Below are positions 21,159 through 31,212 of a stretch of DNA of 64,000 nt, one piece after another (position 1 is the stretch's first letter; each line of letters starts with the position of its first letter). Origin of the DNA: Zygnema cylindricum (lineage: Eukaryota > Streptophyta > Zygnematophyceae > Zygnematales > Zygnemataceae); NCBI GenBank assembly GCA_037447655.1, contig JBBHKE010000156.1:109699-173698 (forward strand), read 5' to 3'. The position numbers were made by a program, and so were the translations under genes. A model generated the notes under the pieces. That model was not told where the DNA came from, searched no databases, and saw only the letters and a list, made by a program, of their open reading frames with translations.

Positions 21159-23424
21159 TGCAATTTTGTGTCCTCCATTGCACTACAAAATTCATGAAGC
21201 CTCTAGATAGTTTTTAACTAACCCACTTCAAGCCACAACCACTGCTGCCCAAGAGAGCAAACTGACAGTCTGATTGCACCCGTGTGCAACCTTAACTCCC
21301 TTTAGTCCGTAGCAAAAAGAATCACTGAAAACGGTTGACCAACCGATTAGGTATGAAGTGGAAAAGATGCCAAGTTTATACAAACCCCCCAGAGGGAGAG
21401 AGGTCACTACCTAACAAAATCTCTAAGTTCTAAACCCCTCTCACAACCCCTATCTACTGACGTACAAACCAATCAAACGACTGTAGGGTACAGAAAGGTA
21501 CTACGGCCGATGTACTTTCTGTACGACCTGGGTACGGCAAGGCCATTGAGTGGACGCGTGTCCACTTTTAACTCGTCCTTCTATTCCTCGGAATTCCAAC
21601 GACCGAATGTTATCTCTCCACGTGTTGCTAGGTCACGCCACGTCCACAAACCGCCAAAGTGACAATTCTGCAATTTCGGCAGTGATATGTGTGTCGGATT
21701 ACAAACCGACATTGAATATTAGCCGTCGAAACAAATGTCCGATTCATTTGTTTCGTGCGAGATTGAAATTCTATGGGCTCCATTGCCCACAGAATTTGCA
21801 GATCCAAAAGAAATTAATCAAGATAGTGTCGGCTCCAAGTTGATATAAACCCAAATGAATGATCCCTTGACAATCAGAACCCCAATACACCTTCACCCTT
21901 ATGAAGAGAAGACCTTCTGTGTGCTCAGTTCCACCACAGAATGCAAAGCTTGAATATGTGTTTTGGACAATATTCCCCACTTTGACTTTCACACTGAATA
22001 AGTGCCACCTTGGCACGCAAAGACTCTGACTGACTACACCTCTGTGTAGCTTGGACTCCCCTGAGTCCGCAGCAAAAAGAATTACTGAATTTGCTCACCC
22101 GAGCATTAAGTTATGGCTGGTCAAAGATGACCTTTGTAGTTTCAAGCTCTCTTAGAGAGAGGTACCTAAATATCACTAAGTCTTGGTCTGCCTACTCACG
22201 ACTACCTACTACTAAACCATAGTCCAATAAGAACACTATATAGTACAAGAAGGTACAATGGGAGATGTACTTATTGTACGACCATTGTACGACATGGTCT
22301 ACAAGGTGACACCTGTCAAATCGGGAGCCATGGTTCCTCCTCCCATCTTCTCCGGTATCAAATAATGTGATGCCACGTGGCACCGCGTGATGCTATCTCT
22401 GAATGCCGCCAAAACTCACTTTGCGTGGCGGCTACAATGCCGGTCGTTCGATAAAAACATATTTTACACGGTTCAGATTCGTGTAGATGCATGAATTGTT
22501 CCTCTTCCTTAGTGTGGTGTTAATTAGCTGTCATGTTAATGTTTATTAATCTTTGAAATCCGTCATGTGTATCGTTTCGATAACGCCTTAGTGGATAAGG
22601 CGTATCACTACAAAAAATCTCTATAGACCTATGTTGAAATCTGGTCTAGTGCAGCTTTTAGTTATTTGTCATTCTGCCTGGCAATTCTCTACTTGAACAC
22701 ATTTAAATACGTATTGTACCCAATGTATCTCAACGTCGATTGGTTCTAATGGCTTAAGCTCTCGGCTACTAAGTCTTTCAACGGCATGAAGGCACCAGGA
22801 TTAAATCCTTGATTCGTTGGTCTATTTTGGTACAAACTAAGTATTAGCCTATACTCTGTCTTTATAGACAGCCATGGCTCTAGCTCTCTCTCCGGTCTTT
22901 AGTGACTACAACAATTATGGGGACTAGAGAGTTTGAGCGAGAAGCAGGCTGCCTTTGCTACCTTACTCTATTTATTTTTCCAATACAAACCTAGAAAATA
23001 CATCAATTTCTACAGAGATAATGTTTCGCACTATATATTACTTGGTTCTATTTTGTTTCATTCGTCATTCCGTTAATCGGATTAAAGGTCAAAAACACAG
23101 TTTAATTAAATATAACACCCTATATATTTCAACGAACTTCTACGACAGACCGGTTAGAGTTGACGGCTTCGCCTTGCTCTGCCGGTCGGAGGTTCGAGTC
23201 CTTCAGGACTCAACCTTTTGTTGAGAGTGACATAAGTCACTCTTTGGTCCTGCCTGCTGAACTAGGAGAGCTATGGCTCAACCACCCTCTCTATCCCTCA
23301 GTGACTATAAGAAGTATGCTGGGTAGAGAGAGGAGGTGGAGGTAGGCTGTCCGCCCTTTCTTTTTTCTATTATATTCAGCTATTTAGACCTAGAAAATAC
23401 CATATAAATCTGATATTTTCAACA
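21159..23424 (-). mobile_element. 3' LTR of element 1 with a solo LTR inside
   Basis: The outer parts 21,159-21,763 and 23,020-23,424 match the 5' LTR at 35,304-36,309 along their length. The high end is TTTTCAACA (TGTTGAAAA in sense) and the low end TGCAATTTTG. The tRNA-like module here has a perfect box B, GGTTCGAGTCC, at 23,191-23,201 (antisense to the LTR). Confidence 0.85.
21764..23014 (-). mobile_element. Solo LTR in the 3' LTR of element 1
   Basis: 1,251 bp starting (sense) TGTAGAAATTGATG and ending AGAATTTCA. The perfect 5-bp duplication GAGAT lies at 21,759-21,763 and 23,015-23,019. Removing it restores alignment with the other LTR of element 1. It has the usual leader hairpins (for example GCTACACAGAGGTGTAG in sense) and an antisense tRNA-like module at about 22,755-23,010. 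Confidence 0.9.
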
Positions 23425-23437
23425 CTCCCCTTTTTTT

Positions 23438-23683
23438 CTAGTCTAACTTTAACTTCAGTTTTAGTCCACACTTTTCCCTGCAATATTTTAACTTGTGAGA
23501 AGGTACTGGTTTTGTCATCATATTAGCCATCATATCCTCATCTGATATATGTACAAGATTCACAATTTTATTCTCAACTTTTTCTCTTACAAAACTTAAC
23601 CTTATGTCCATATGGTTAGCCTTGAAATGATGTTTTGGAATAGCTGCAATTGCAATGGAAGCATGATTATCGCAGAACACTTC
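23438..23683 (-). pseudogene. RNase H C-terminal piece of element 1
   Basis: Minus-strand codons read EVFCDNHASIAIAAIPKHHF and later MMTKPVPSHKL, the end of a copia RNase H. The upstream half lies at 31,213-31,404. The join HEVFCDN is exact when element 2 and one ACTTC are removed. A longer open frame here extends into the LTR of element 2 and is not real in that part. Confidence 0.85.
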
Positions 23684-24751
23684 TAAAGAAATTAGTGGTC
23701 CGTTTAAAGTATTTTCTAGGTCTAAATAGAAATATAGAAAAAAGCCGAGGCAGTCTACCTCTAACTTCTCTCTCCAAATTCTCAAACTTGTCGCAGTCAC
23801 TGAGAAATTGGAGAGGAAGCTAGAGCCATGGCTACCTAGGCTATCCAGAGGTTTACGGGAAATATATATATTAGTTTATTTACCGTTAGAGGTTTATTTA
23901 CTAAAAGGATGTGTGCTGCACCCAGGATTTGATCCTTGTACCTGCCGGAAGGTAAACGACCGGTAGCCGGTAGCCTTGTTCGTTAAGTCTAGACTTAGTA
24001 TTACGTAATATTGGGTTTGATATTTAATTATACATTACCAAGTAGGATAATTCCTTTAACTGAAACTATTTACGGGATACATAGATTCAGTAATGTAAAA
24101 GTACGAATTGTGGTATGGATAAAGAAACGAATATCGCGCATTTGTTTCTTTAGCGAAACGAATACCGCGCAGGTATTTATTACGGCTACGATTAAATGTG
24201 AATTTAATCGGACGGCCGGAATGAACGCCGAGATCGCGGAAGAGGATTTTGGCGGTTTATGGTCACCGCCACATCGGATGACACGTGGCGGAATAACATT
24301 GGATCGCGACATCTCCGAGGATTAAGGGAGCAAATCCGGATATACCACGTGTCAACATTTAGGCCATGTCGTACAATGTCCGTACATAAAGTACACCAAC
24401 AACTGTACTTTTGTGTACGGAAACGGAATATGATTGGCTGTGTACATCAGTAGATAGAGTCTGTGAGAGAGATAGGACTTAGAAAAATTAGGAGATAGGA
24501 CCCTCTCTTACAGAGAGCTTCTGTACAAGGTCAAATTTGACCCTACATAACTTACTGTCAGAGGAGCAAATTCAGAGATTCTTTTTTCTATCGACTCCTG
24601 GGAGTCTTGCCTTCACAGTGGAGAAGGTGGTCAGAGTTTTTGTTTGCCAGGGTGGCAGTTTATCTTATTGAAACACAAAGGGGTTAGAGTTATCCTAGAG
24701 GCTTCTTAGAAGCTGGTCACTCTGAGGACTTATGGAGGTCTCAGAGTTTCA
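23684..24751 (+). mobile_element. 5' LTR of element 2
   Basis: It starts TAAAGAAATTAG, a degraded TGTAGAAATTAAAG, and ends GAGTTTCA. It contains an antisense tRNA-like module (about 23,700-24,000), ACACGTGG and CCACGTGTC G-box words, a GTAC cluster (24,365-24,425) and the palindrome GGTCAAATTTGACC at 24,529-24,542. Confidence 0.88.
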
Positions 24752-25856
24752 AGTTATGGGCCCACCCTGTAGGGTACCAATCTTTAATGGAATTGGCTTC
24801 ATATACTGGGAAAGTATGATAATACGAGCTCTATGCAAAAAAAGGTTTTGGGGGATAGTGAGTGGACGGTTGGGGCGTCTATTAAGTCTTGGAATCCCTC
24901 CATGGTTTGGAGGAAGCACATTCACAAGGAAAGAGGATCCACCTTCAACAAAACAAACAAAAGAAGGAGAGGTGGTGGACAAAGGAAAGGAGAAGGAGAC
25001 GACCACACCAATAGCAACTGGTTCGGCATTCATGTCACCTCTTCCGAAGAACGAGGAGTATGATACTGAAACGTGGGACTTCAACAATATGGCGGCAAAG
25101 CATTTCATCCTACGCCATCTCACTCAAGGACTTGCATGTCCTCATTTGCAGGTAGAAAGGGCATTCGATCTTTGGATGGCTCTCATAGAGATGTACTGAC
25201 GTGGTACGATTCAGCAACAACAGTTGGCTGATCATAAAGTTAAGGAGTATGTATACAAAGGGGGGAAGATGTTGGATTTTTGCAATGAGCTTGCTACACT
25301 CTTCATGGAGCTAGAGAGTGCGGGAAAAGATTTTAGTGAAAAAGAAAAGGTTAACTCTTTACTGATGAAGTTACCCGATGAGTTCGAGAACATAGTCAAC
25401 CGTGTGCTGGACTTGCTCGACTCAAGGTGGATATTGAACTCAGTGGTAGGGATGATTCTCGTTCGGGAGAATACGATTGAGATCCGAAGGGGAGGAAAGA
25501 GTGGCCAAGCCTTGGCAACTACGACCGATTGGAGGAACAAGGATTCCCGGAAACCGGTCGGAAACTATGGGGGTAGGGAGCACAAAAATCAGGCCGAGGA
25601 GTTCGAACCAAGGGCCCCCAAAGGTTTATGTCATTTTTGTAAGAAACCGGGGCACTATATGGCAGAGTGCACTAAGCTAACCGAGCTTCGGTTAAAGGAG
25701 GGGCAGACCGCTGGTACCCCGAGAGGAAAGAAAAAGGCACTTGTGACACAGGTACATGAGGCGGAATTCGAGGACGAGGATGATGAGCTCCTTTTGTATG
25801 AGGGGTTGGAGGCGAAAAACGAGGTCGAAATTCCACGAAGGCAGAAATGTGCTTAA
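24732..25856 (+). pseudogene. gag of element 2
   Basis: Gag starts at the LTR-borne ATG (MEVSEFQ|VMGPPCR) and forms the particle shell in active elements. Conserved parts include FILRHLTQGLACPHL and LLMKLPDEFENIVNRV. The zinc knuckle CHFCKKPGHYMAEC (CX2CX4HX4C) lies at about 25,632-25,673 and should bind the RNA. Two stops interrupt it, at 25,197-25,199 and 25,854-25,856. Element 3 reads through both sites (EIYRSG and KFAFGG), so the stops are secondary. The second ATG, in the primer-binding site, is an alternative start. Confidence 0.85.
24752..24766 (+). other. Primer-binding site of element 2
   Basis: AGTTATGGGCCCACC, one mismatch from the exact complement of the initiator tRNA-Met anticodon arm, directly after the LTR. 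Confidence 0.75.
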
Positions 25857-27265
25857 GGTGGATTGAAAGGTGAAGCATGTTGGATTATAGATTCAGGTGC
25901 TTCCATGCACATGTGTAAGGATAGGCACCTGTTCACTAAGATAAGAAAGATTCCCACCGTAGAGATAGAGTACGGGGATGGGAGGATACTCATGTAGAAA
26001 TAAAAGGTTATTTTAGTATTTTCTAGGTTTTGCAAAATGCAGAAAAGAAGCCGAGGCAGTCTGCCTCTAACTTCTCTCTTCAGCTCCCACACTTGTCGTA
26101 GTCACTGAAGGTTGAAGAGGGAGCTAGAGCCATGGCTGCCTATGCTGATTAGAGATAGAGTTACGGGTTGTAGATTTTGGTAGATTTACCAAAATAGAAA
26201 TTGACGGACCCTGGATTTGAACCTGGTACCTACCGTCCGTCAACATAGCCGGTAGCCTTAGCCAGTTAGTCTGGCATCATGGTTGGACATATAGGGTTTT
26301 GTAATTATTTAGATGTTAACACGTAGCCTATTTTCATTCAACGGAATATTTAGACATAGATACAGTTGTAATGTACGGCCACGGAACATCCGAAACGGAT
26401 ACCGCGCATTTTGTTTCGAAGGCGAAACAAATAGTGCGCAAGTATTTATGACGGCCACGATTGTAATCCGACTTCATCGGACGGCCACGAAGCATGCCGA
26501 GATCGCGGAATGAGTTTTTGGCGGTTTATGGTTGACGTCACATCAATTGCCACGTGGCACAATCACATTGGATTTCTGCATCTCTGGGGATTCTGGGAAC
26601 GAATCCAAAAATGACATGTGTCGATTTGTTGGCCATGTTGTACAATGGCCGTTCACAAAGTACATCGGCACATAAACCTTTATGTACGATACACTCTTAT
26701 GATTGGTGCCGTACTTCAGTAGATAGAGTTTTAGAGAGAGATAGGACTTAGAAACTTTTGATAGATTAGACCCTCTCTCCCAGAGAGCTCCTATACAAAA
26801 GGTCAACTTTGACTCTTCATAACTTACTGCTCAGGGGAGCAAATTCAGAGATTCTTTTTGCTATACACTCAGGGGAGTCTTACCTTTACAAAGGTGAAGG
26901 TGGTCAGAGTTTTCGTCTCTCAGGGTTGCAGTTATTCTTGCTGAAACAAAGGGGTCGGGTTATCTTAGAGGCTTCGTGTGAGCTGCCTACTTTGAGGTCC
27001 TATGCTTGTCTTAGAGTTTCAAGTTACCACTACTCTTGTAGGATCGGTAGATTTGAAAGTGTTAGTAGAAGGAAAGACATCCATAGTAACATTCTCCGAT
27101 GTATTGTTTATTCTGGAGCTGAACAAAAACCTCATATGTACATCTGTATTAGATGATAAGGGTTTTTTTAGTAGCACTAGGGAAGGAGTCTTTACTGCTT
27201 GTTTTGAGGAGGATGTCAATTTCATTGCTAAGAAAGGTAGCTATGGGATGTTTAGGTTGATATAA
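25857..27265 (+). pseudogene. Aspartic protease region of element 2, split by a solo LTR
   Basis: WIIDSGAS at about 25,881-25,905 holds the DSG active site of the retrotransposon protease. MHMCKD and RKIPTVEIEYGDGRI follow. The frame is cut at 25,992 by the solo LTR and resumes at 27,022 with TTTLVGSVDLKVLVEGKTS, ending at a stop at 27,263-27,265. Without the insertion the region would match the unbroken minus-strand version at 41,922-42,377 in element 3. Confidence 0.85.
25993..27021 (+). mobile_element. Solo LTR in the protease region of element 2
   Basis: 1,029 bp, TGTAGAAATAAAAGG to GAGTTTCA. The flanks are ACTCA (25,988-25,992) and AGTTA (27,022-27,026). Element 3 has AGTCA at the same codon position, so each copy of the duplication seems to carry one change. 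The antisense tRNA-like module has a perfect box B GGTTCAAATCC (in antisense) near 26,213-26,223. It is the innermost insertion of the nest. Confidence 0.85.
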
Positions 27266-27309
27266 GTAATGAAACGAAGAAACTTTATTATGCTGGTGTT
27301 CATCATATA

Positions 27310-28533
27310 GTGATGTGGCATAAGAGGCTTGGGCATGTAAATCTAGATAAGTTAGGAGAGATGAAAAACATGGGAGTGGTGGAAGGGATTCAGTTCAGTG
27401 AGAGTGATAATATAAGTGATTGTAGTGGATGTGCTCAAGGTAAAGCACACAAATTACCCTTTTCTAAAACAACCACCTATAAGGGAGAAAAAATTATAGA
27501 TCTAGTACACACATATATTTGGGGACTAGCTAAAGTGCCCTCACCGGGGGGGAAGAGATTTATGATGCCTATCACTGATGATTGGTCTCGGTATTCCCCG
27601 GTGTATTTTTTGAAAAACAAGTCCGAAGCTCAGGATTGTTTTAGACAATATAAAGCATGGAGCGAAAAACTCCATGAAACTCCAATCAAGAGACTAAGGA
27701 GTGACAATGGTGGAGAGTATACTTCTAACCTGTTTGAGGATTTTATGAGGGAAGATGGGGTCCAACACCAAAAGACAGTTCCAAAAAACCCGGAACAGAA
27801 TGGGGTAGCTGAAAGGCTAAATAGAACATTAACTGATAGTGCTAGAAGTATGTTGTCAGATAAGAAGATAGGAAAAAGGTTTTGGGCAGAAGCAATGAAC
27901 TGTGCTAATTACCTCAAAAATAGAGTTCATACTTCAGCTATAAAAGATCAAACACCTTATGAGAGATGGACAGGCCGGAAACCAGACATATCTCACTTAA
28001 AGGTTTTCGGCAGTCAAGTATTCAGTCTAGATACTGATCGGTGTAATTGGAAGCTAGATCTTAAAGGAAAACCGGGATACTTATTAGGATATGATGAGGA
28101 TGTTAAAGGATATAGAGTTTATGATCTGAAAAGGGAAGATATAATCTTAGTAAAGCATGTAGTAGTAATGGATGAAGGAAAGTTTGTGGATCCCTTCAAA
28201 TATAAAAAGTTAGTAAAAATCAGATTTGAGTCACAAAATTCTGATGACTTTGAGCTTCCTAACTATCCAGGTTTTAGAGAAGATGACATTTTTGCAGGTA
28301 CAAATCAAACCGAAAAGGACTCTGCTGTGGAAACTCCAGTGACAACTCTACCTAAAGCGGAAGATGTGGTGGAAATTGATTCGGAATCAAGGGATAGGGG
28401 AGAAGCCGAGATTGTTCGAAAGAATCCACGAGAACCATCTATTACGGCCTTAGATTTTGAGGGGGGGAGGAGAAGTAGGAAAAGATTGCAAGAAAAACAG
28501 GTTAATAACAAGGTAACAAAACTATCTCATTAA
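27310..28533 (+). pseudogene. Integrase of element 2
   Basis: An open stretch of 407 codons. It starts with the zinc-binding region WHKRLGHVNLDKL...CSGCAQGK (H2C2). The catalytic core has Asp in ITDDWSRYS, Asp in RSDNGGEYTS and Glu in GVAERLNRTL, with 35 residues between the second Asp and the Glu (DD35E). The YERWTGRKPDISHLKVFGS segment typical of copia integrases follows, then an acidic linker. The product would insert the cDNA and make the 5-bp duplications seen across the window. The integrase part itself has no stop; the polyprotein is broken on both sides. Confidence 0.88.
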
Positions 28534-29679
28534 GATGAACCTCAGACTTATGGAGAGGCGATGACTTGTCCAAGAAGAAACCGGTAGAAGATAACCATCA
28601 ATGAGGAGATGGCCTCAATTATGGTAGCCGATACTTGGGAGCTGGTGGATTGTCCACCTAATTAAAAACCAATCGGTTGTAAGTGGGTTTTCAAATTAAA
28701 ATTGAACCCAAATAAGACAATCGAGCGCTACAAGGCCAGATTAGTGGCAAAGGGATTTACACAAAAAGAGGGAATTGACTACGAGGAAACCTTTGCCCCG
28801 GTCGTCAGATTTCCCTCCGTCCACATACTTCTCCGTCTGGCAGTAGCGGAAGACATGGAAGTGCACCAGATGGACATCAAGACAACCTTTTTACATGGAG
28901 AATTGGAAGAGGAGATCTTCATGCGACAACCCGAAGGGTTTGTGGAGGAAGGAGAGGAGAGTAAGGTATGCCGGCTGATTAAATCTCTTTATGGTTTGCA
29001 ACAAGGGCCTTCACAATGGAATAAGAAGCTTGATGATTTTCTTACCGGTCTGGGATATATCTGGATCAGCTCAGATCACTCAATCTATGTTTTCGAAGAT
29101 GAGGAAGGTATTATATTTATTGCAATTTATGTTGATGATTTGCTTGTTTTAAGTAAATCAATGGAAAAAATTATTAAACTGAAAACCGATCTTAAGGGGA
29201 GATTTGAAATGAAGGAAATGGGAAAAGCAAAATATATTTTGGGAATTCAAGTAGAAAGAGACCGAAAAAGAAAGATTATAAGATTCACTCAAAAGGAAGC
29301 AATAGGGAACATGCTTGAAAAATTTCAGATGGATAAAGCTAATAGTTGTACAACTCCAATGGAGTTGAAGAAGGGAAGTGAGGGGAGTGGGGAAGGAGGA
29401 GTCATAGTTTTAGACAAGGAATTATCTCCTGAAAAACAGAAGTTCATGCAGACTATTCCTTACAAGCAAGTAGTGGGAAGTCTAATCTATTTTATGAATT
29501 GTACCCGGCTGGATTTAGCTGCAGCTGTAGGAGTGCTGAGTAGAAGTCTAAATGCTCCCACTAAGAGAGATTGGGAGGCAGCTAAGAGAGTCTTTAGATA
29601 TTTGATAGGAACTAGGGATCTATGGTTCTATTTGGGTGGGGAGAATACTGACATCACTACTTTGAGTGATGCCAGTTAG
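28534..29679 (+). pseudogene. Reverse transcriptase of element 2
   Basis: After two stops near 28,533 and 28,665 the frame runs open from 28,702. Motifs are [60 protein letters not shown] and the catalytic YVDDLLVL. It copies element RNA to cDNA in active relatives. The usual KQAPR is QQGPS here, a likely decay. The frame stops at 29,677-29,679, just before RNase H. Confidence 0.88.
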
Positions 29680-29691
29680 GGTGATGCTCCG

Positions 29692-30123
29692 ATGAGGAGA
29701 TGCACTTCTGGATATGTATTATATGTGGGTGATGGGGCTTGCTGTTGGAGTAGCAAACAACAAAAAATTATTGCTCAGCCCACCATGGAGGCTGAGTATA
29801 TGGCCTCTTTCTCTGCTATAAAAGAATTGATGTGGGTCAAGTCTTTGATTGGTGAGCTTGGTCACCTTAAGACTGGTGTGCATAATTGTTTTTGTGATAA
29901 TCTGGCAGCAATCGCTATTTCTGCCAATCCTAAATATCATTTTAAAGCCAAACACATGGACATTAGACTCACTTTTGTTAGAGAGAAAGTAGAAAACAAA
30001 ATAATCAGTTTAGAGTACCGACCAGATAGTGAGATGGTAGCAGATATGATGACCAAACTTGTGCCTTCCCCTAAGCTAATTTTCTGCAAGGAGAAATGTG
30101 GTATGAAATTAAAGATTGACTAG
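29692..30123 (+). pseudogene. RNase H of element 2
   Basis: It begins RRCTSGYVLYVGDGACCWSS and contains STMEAEYMA-like PTMEAEYMA, VKSLIGELG, FCDNLAAIAIS, KHMDIRLTFV and MMTKLVPSPKL. It would remove the RNA strand during reverse transcription. It ends at 30,123, 13 bases before the 3' LTR. Only a single TAG separates it from reverse transcriptase. Confidence 0.88.
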
Positions 30124-30136
30124 AAAATAAGGGGAG

Positions 30137-31207
30137 TGTAGAAATTAAAGGTCCGTTTAAAGTATTTTCTAGGTCTAAATAGAAATATAGAAAAAAGCCG
30201 AGGTAGTCTACCTCTAACTTCTCTCTCCAACTTCTCAAACTTGTCGCAGTCACTGAGAAATTGGAGAGGAAGCTAGAGCCATGGCTACTTAGGCTATCCA
30301 GAGGTTTACGAGAAATATATATATTAGTTTATTTATCGTTAGAGGTTTATTTACTAAAAGGATGTGTGCAGCACCCAGGATTTGATACTGGTAGCTGCCG
30401 GACGGTAAACGGCCGGTAGCCGGTAGCCTTGTCCGTTAAGTCTAGACTTAGTATTACATACTATTGGGTTTGATATTTAATTATACATTACCAAGTAGGA
30501 TAATTCCTTTAACTGAAACTATTTACGGGATACATAGATTCAGTAATGTAAAGTAACGAATTGTGGTACGGATAAAAAAACGAATACCGCGTATTTGTTT
30601 CTTTAGCAAAATGAATACCACGCAGATATTTATTACGGCTACGATTAAATGTGAATTTAATCGGACGGCCGGAATGAACGCCGAGATAGCGAAAGAGGAT
30701 TTCGGTGGTTTGTGGTCATTGCCGAATCGGATGACACATGGCGGAATAACATTAGATCGCGGCATCTCCGAGGATTAAGGGAGCAAATCCGGATGTACCA
30801 CGTGTCGACATTTAGGCCATGTCGTACAATGTCCGTACATAAAGTACACCGGCAACTGTACTTTTGTGTACGGAAGTGGAATATGATTGGCTGTGTACAT
30901 CAGTAGATAGAGTTTGTGAGAGAGATAAGACTTAGAAAAATTAGGAGATAGGACCCTCTCTCCCAGAGAGCTTCTTTTCAAAAGGTCAACTTTGACCCTC
31001 TATAACTTACTGCTCAGGCGAGCAACTTCAAAGATTTTTTTTGCTATCGACTCACGGGAGTCTTGCCTTCACATGGGTGAAGGTGGTCAGAGTTTTTGTT
31101 TGCCAGGGTGGCAATTGATCTTGTTGAAACACAAAGGGGTCAGAGTTATCCTAGAGGCTTCTTAGAAGCTGGTCACTCTGAGGACTTATGGAGGTCTCAG
31201 AGTTTCA
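30137..31207 (+). mobile_element. 3' LTR of element 2
   Basis: TGTAGAAATTAAAGG to GAGTTTCA. Leader structures are clear: GGTCAACTTTGACC (30,984-30,997), GCTCAGGCGAGC (31,012-31,023), GACTCACGGGAGTC (31,049-31,062), CCTTCACATGGGTGAAGG (31,066-31,083) and TGCCAGGGTGGCA-like (31,101-31,113). The antisense tRNA-like module lies at about 30,150-30,460 and the GTAC cluster at 30,826-30,895. Confidence 0.9.
30984..31113 (+). promoter_or_regulatory. Leader hairpin array of the LTR (R/U5)
   Basis: Five short inverted repeats stand in a row. The loops of the third and fourth are ACGG and ATGG, and the fifth loop is AGGG(T). The second has AGGC here but AGGG in sister copies. The spacer between the second and third hairpin contains a form of TTCAGWGATTCTTTTTGC shared by the LTR families in the window. 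The same array occurs in the other LTRs with different but paired stems. It probably acts at RNA level (inference). Confidence 0.6.
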
Positions 31208-31212
31208 ACTTC

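Larger units (their letters stand above)
23684..31207 (+). mobile_element. Ty1/copia element 2, youngest large insertion
   Basis: The LTRs at 23,684-24,751 and 30,137-31,207 are 1,068 and 1,071 bp and look very similar. A perfect target duplication ACTTC lies at 23,679-23,683 and 31,208-31,212. The internal part is nearly complete and holds all copia domains with only a few stops, plus a solo LTR at 25,993-27,021. The purine tract AAATAAGGGGAG (30,125-30,136) abuts the 3' LTR. Confidence 0.92.

Noticed and set aside
23135-23220. A possible tRNA gene (perfect box B, tRNA-like head)
   Set aside because: It does not form a full cloverleaf that I can draw, lacks a convincing acceptor stem and recurs inside LTRs, so it is a tRNA-derived module rather than a tRNA gene.
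25988-27026. Treating 24,732-27,265 as two separate elements
   Set aside because: The protease frame continues across the solo LTR when compared with the unbroken copy in element 3, so it is one element with an insertion.
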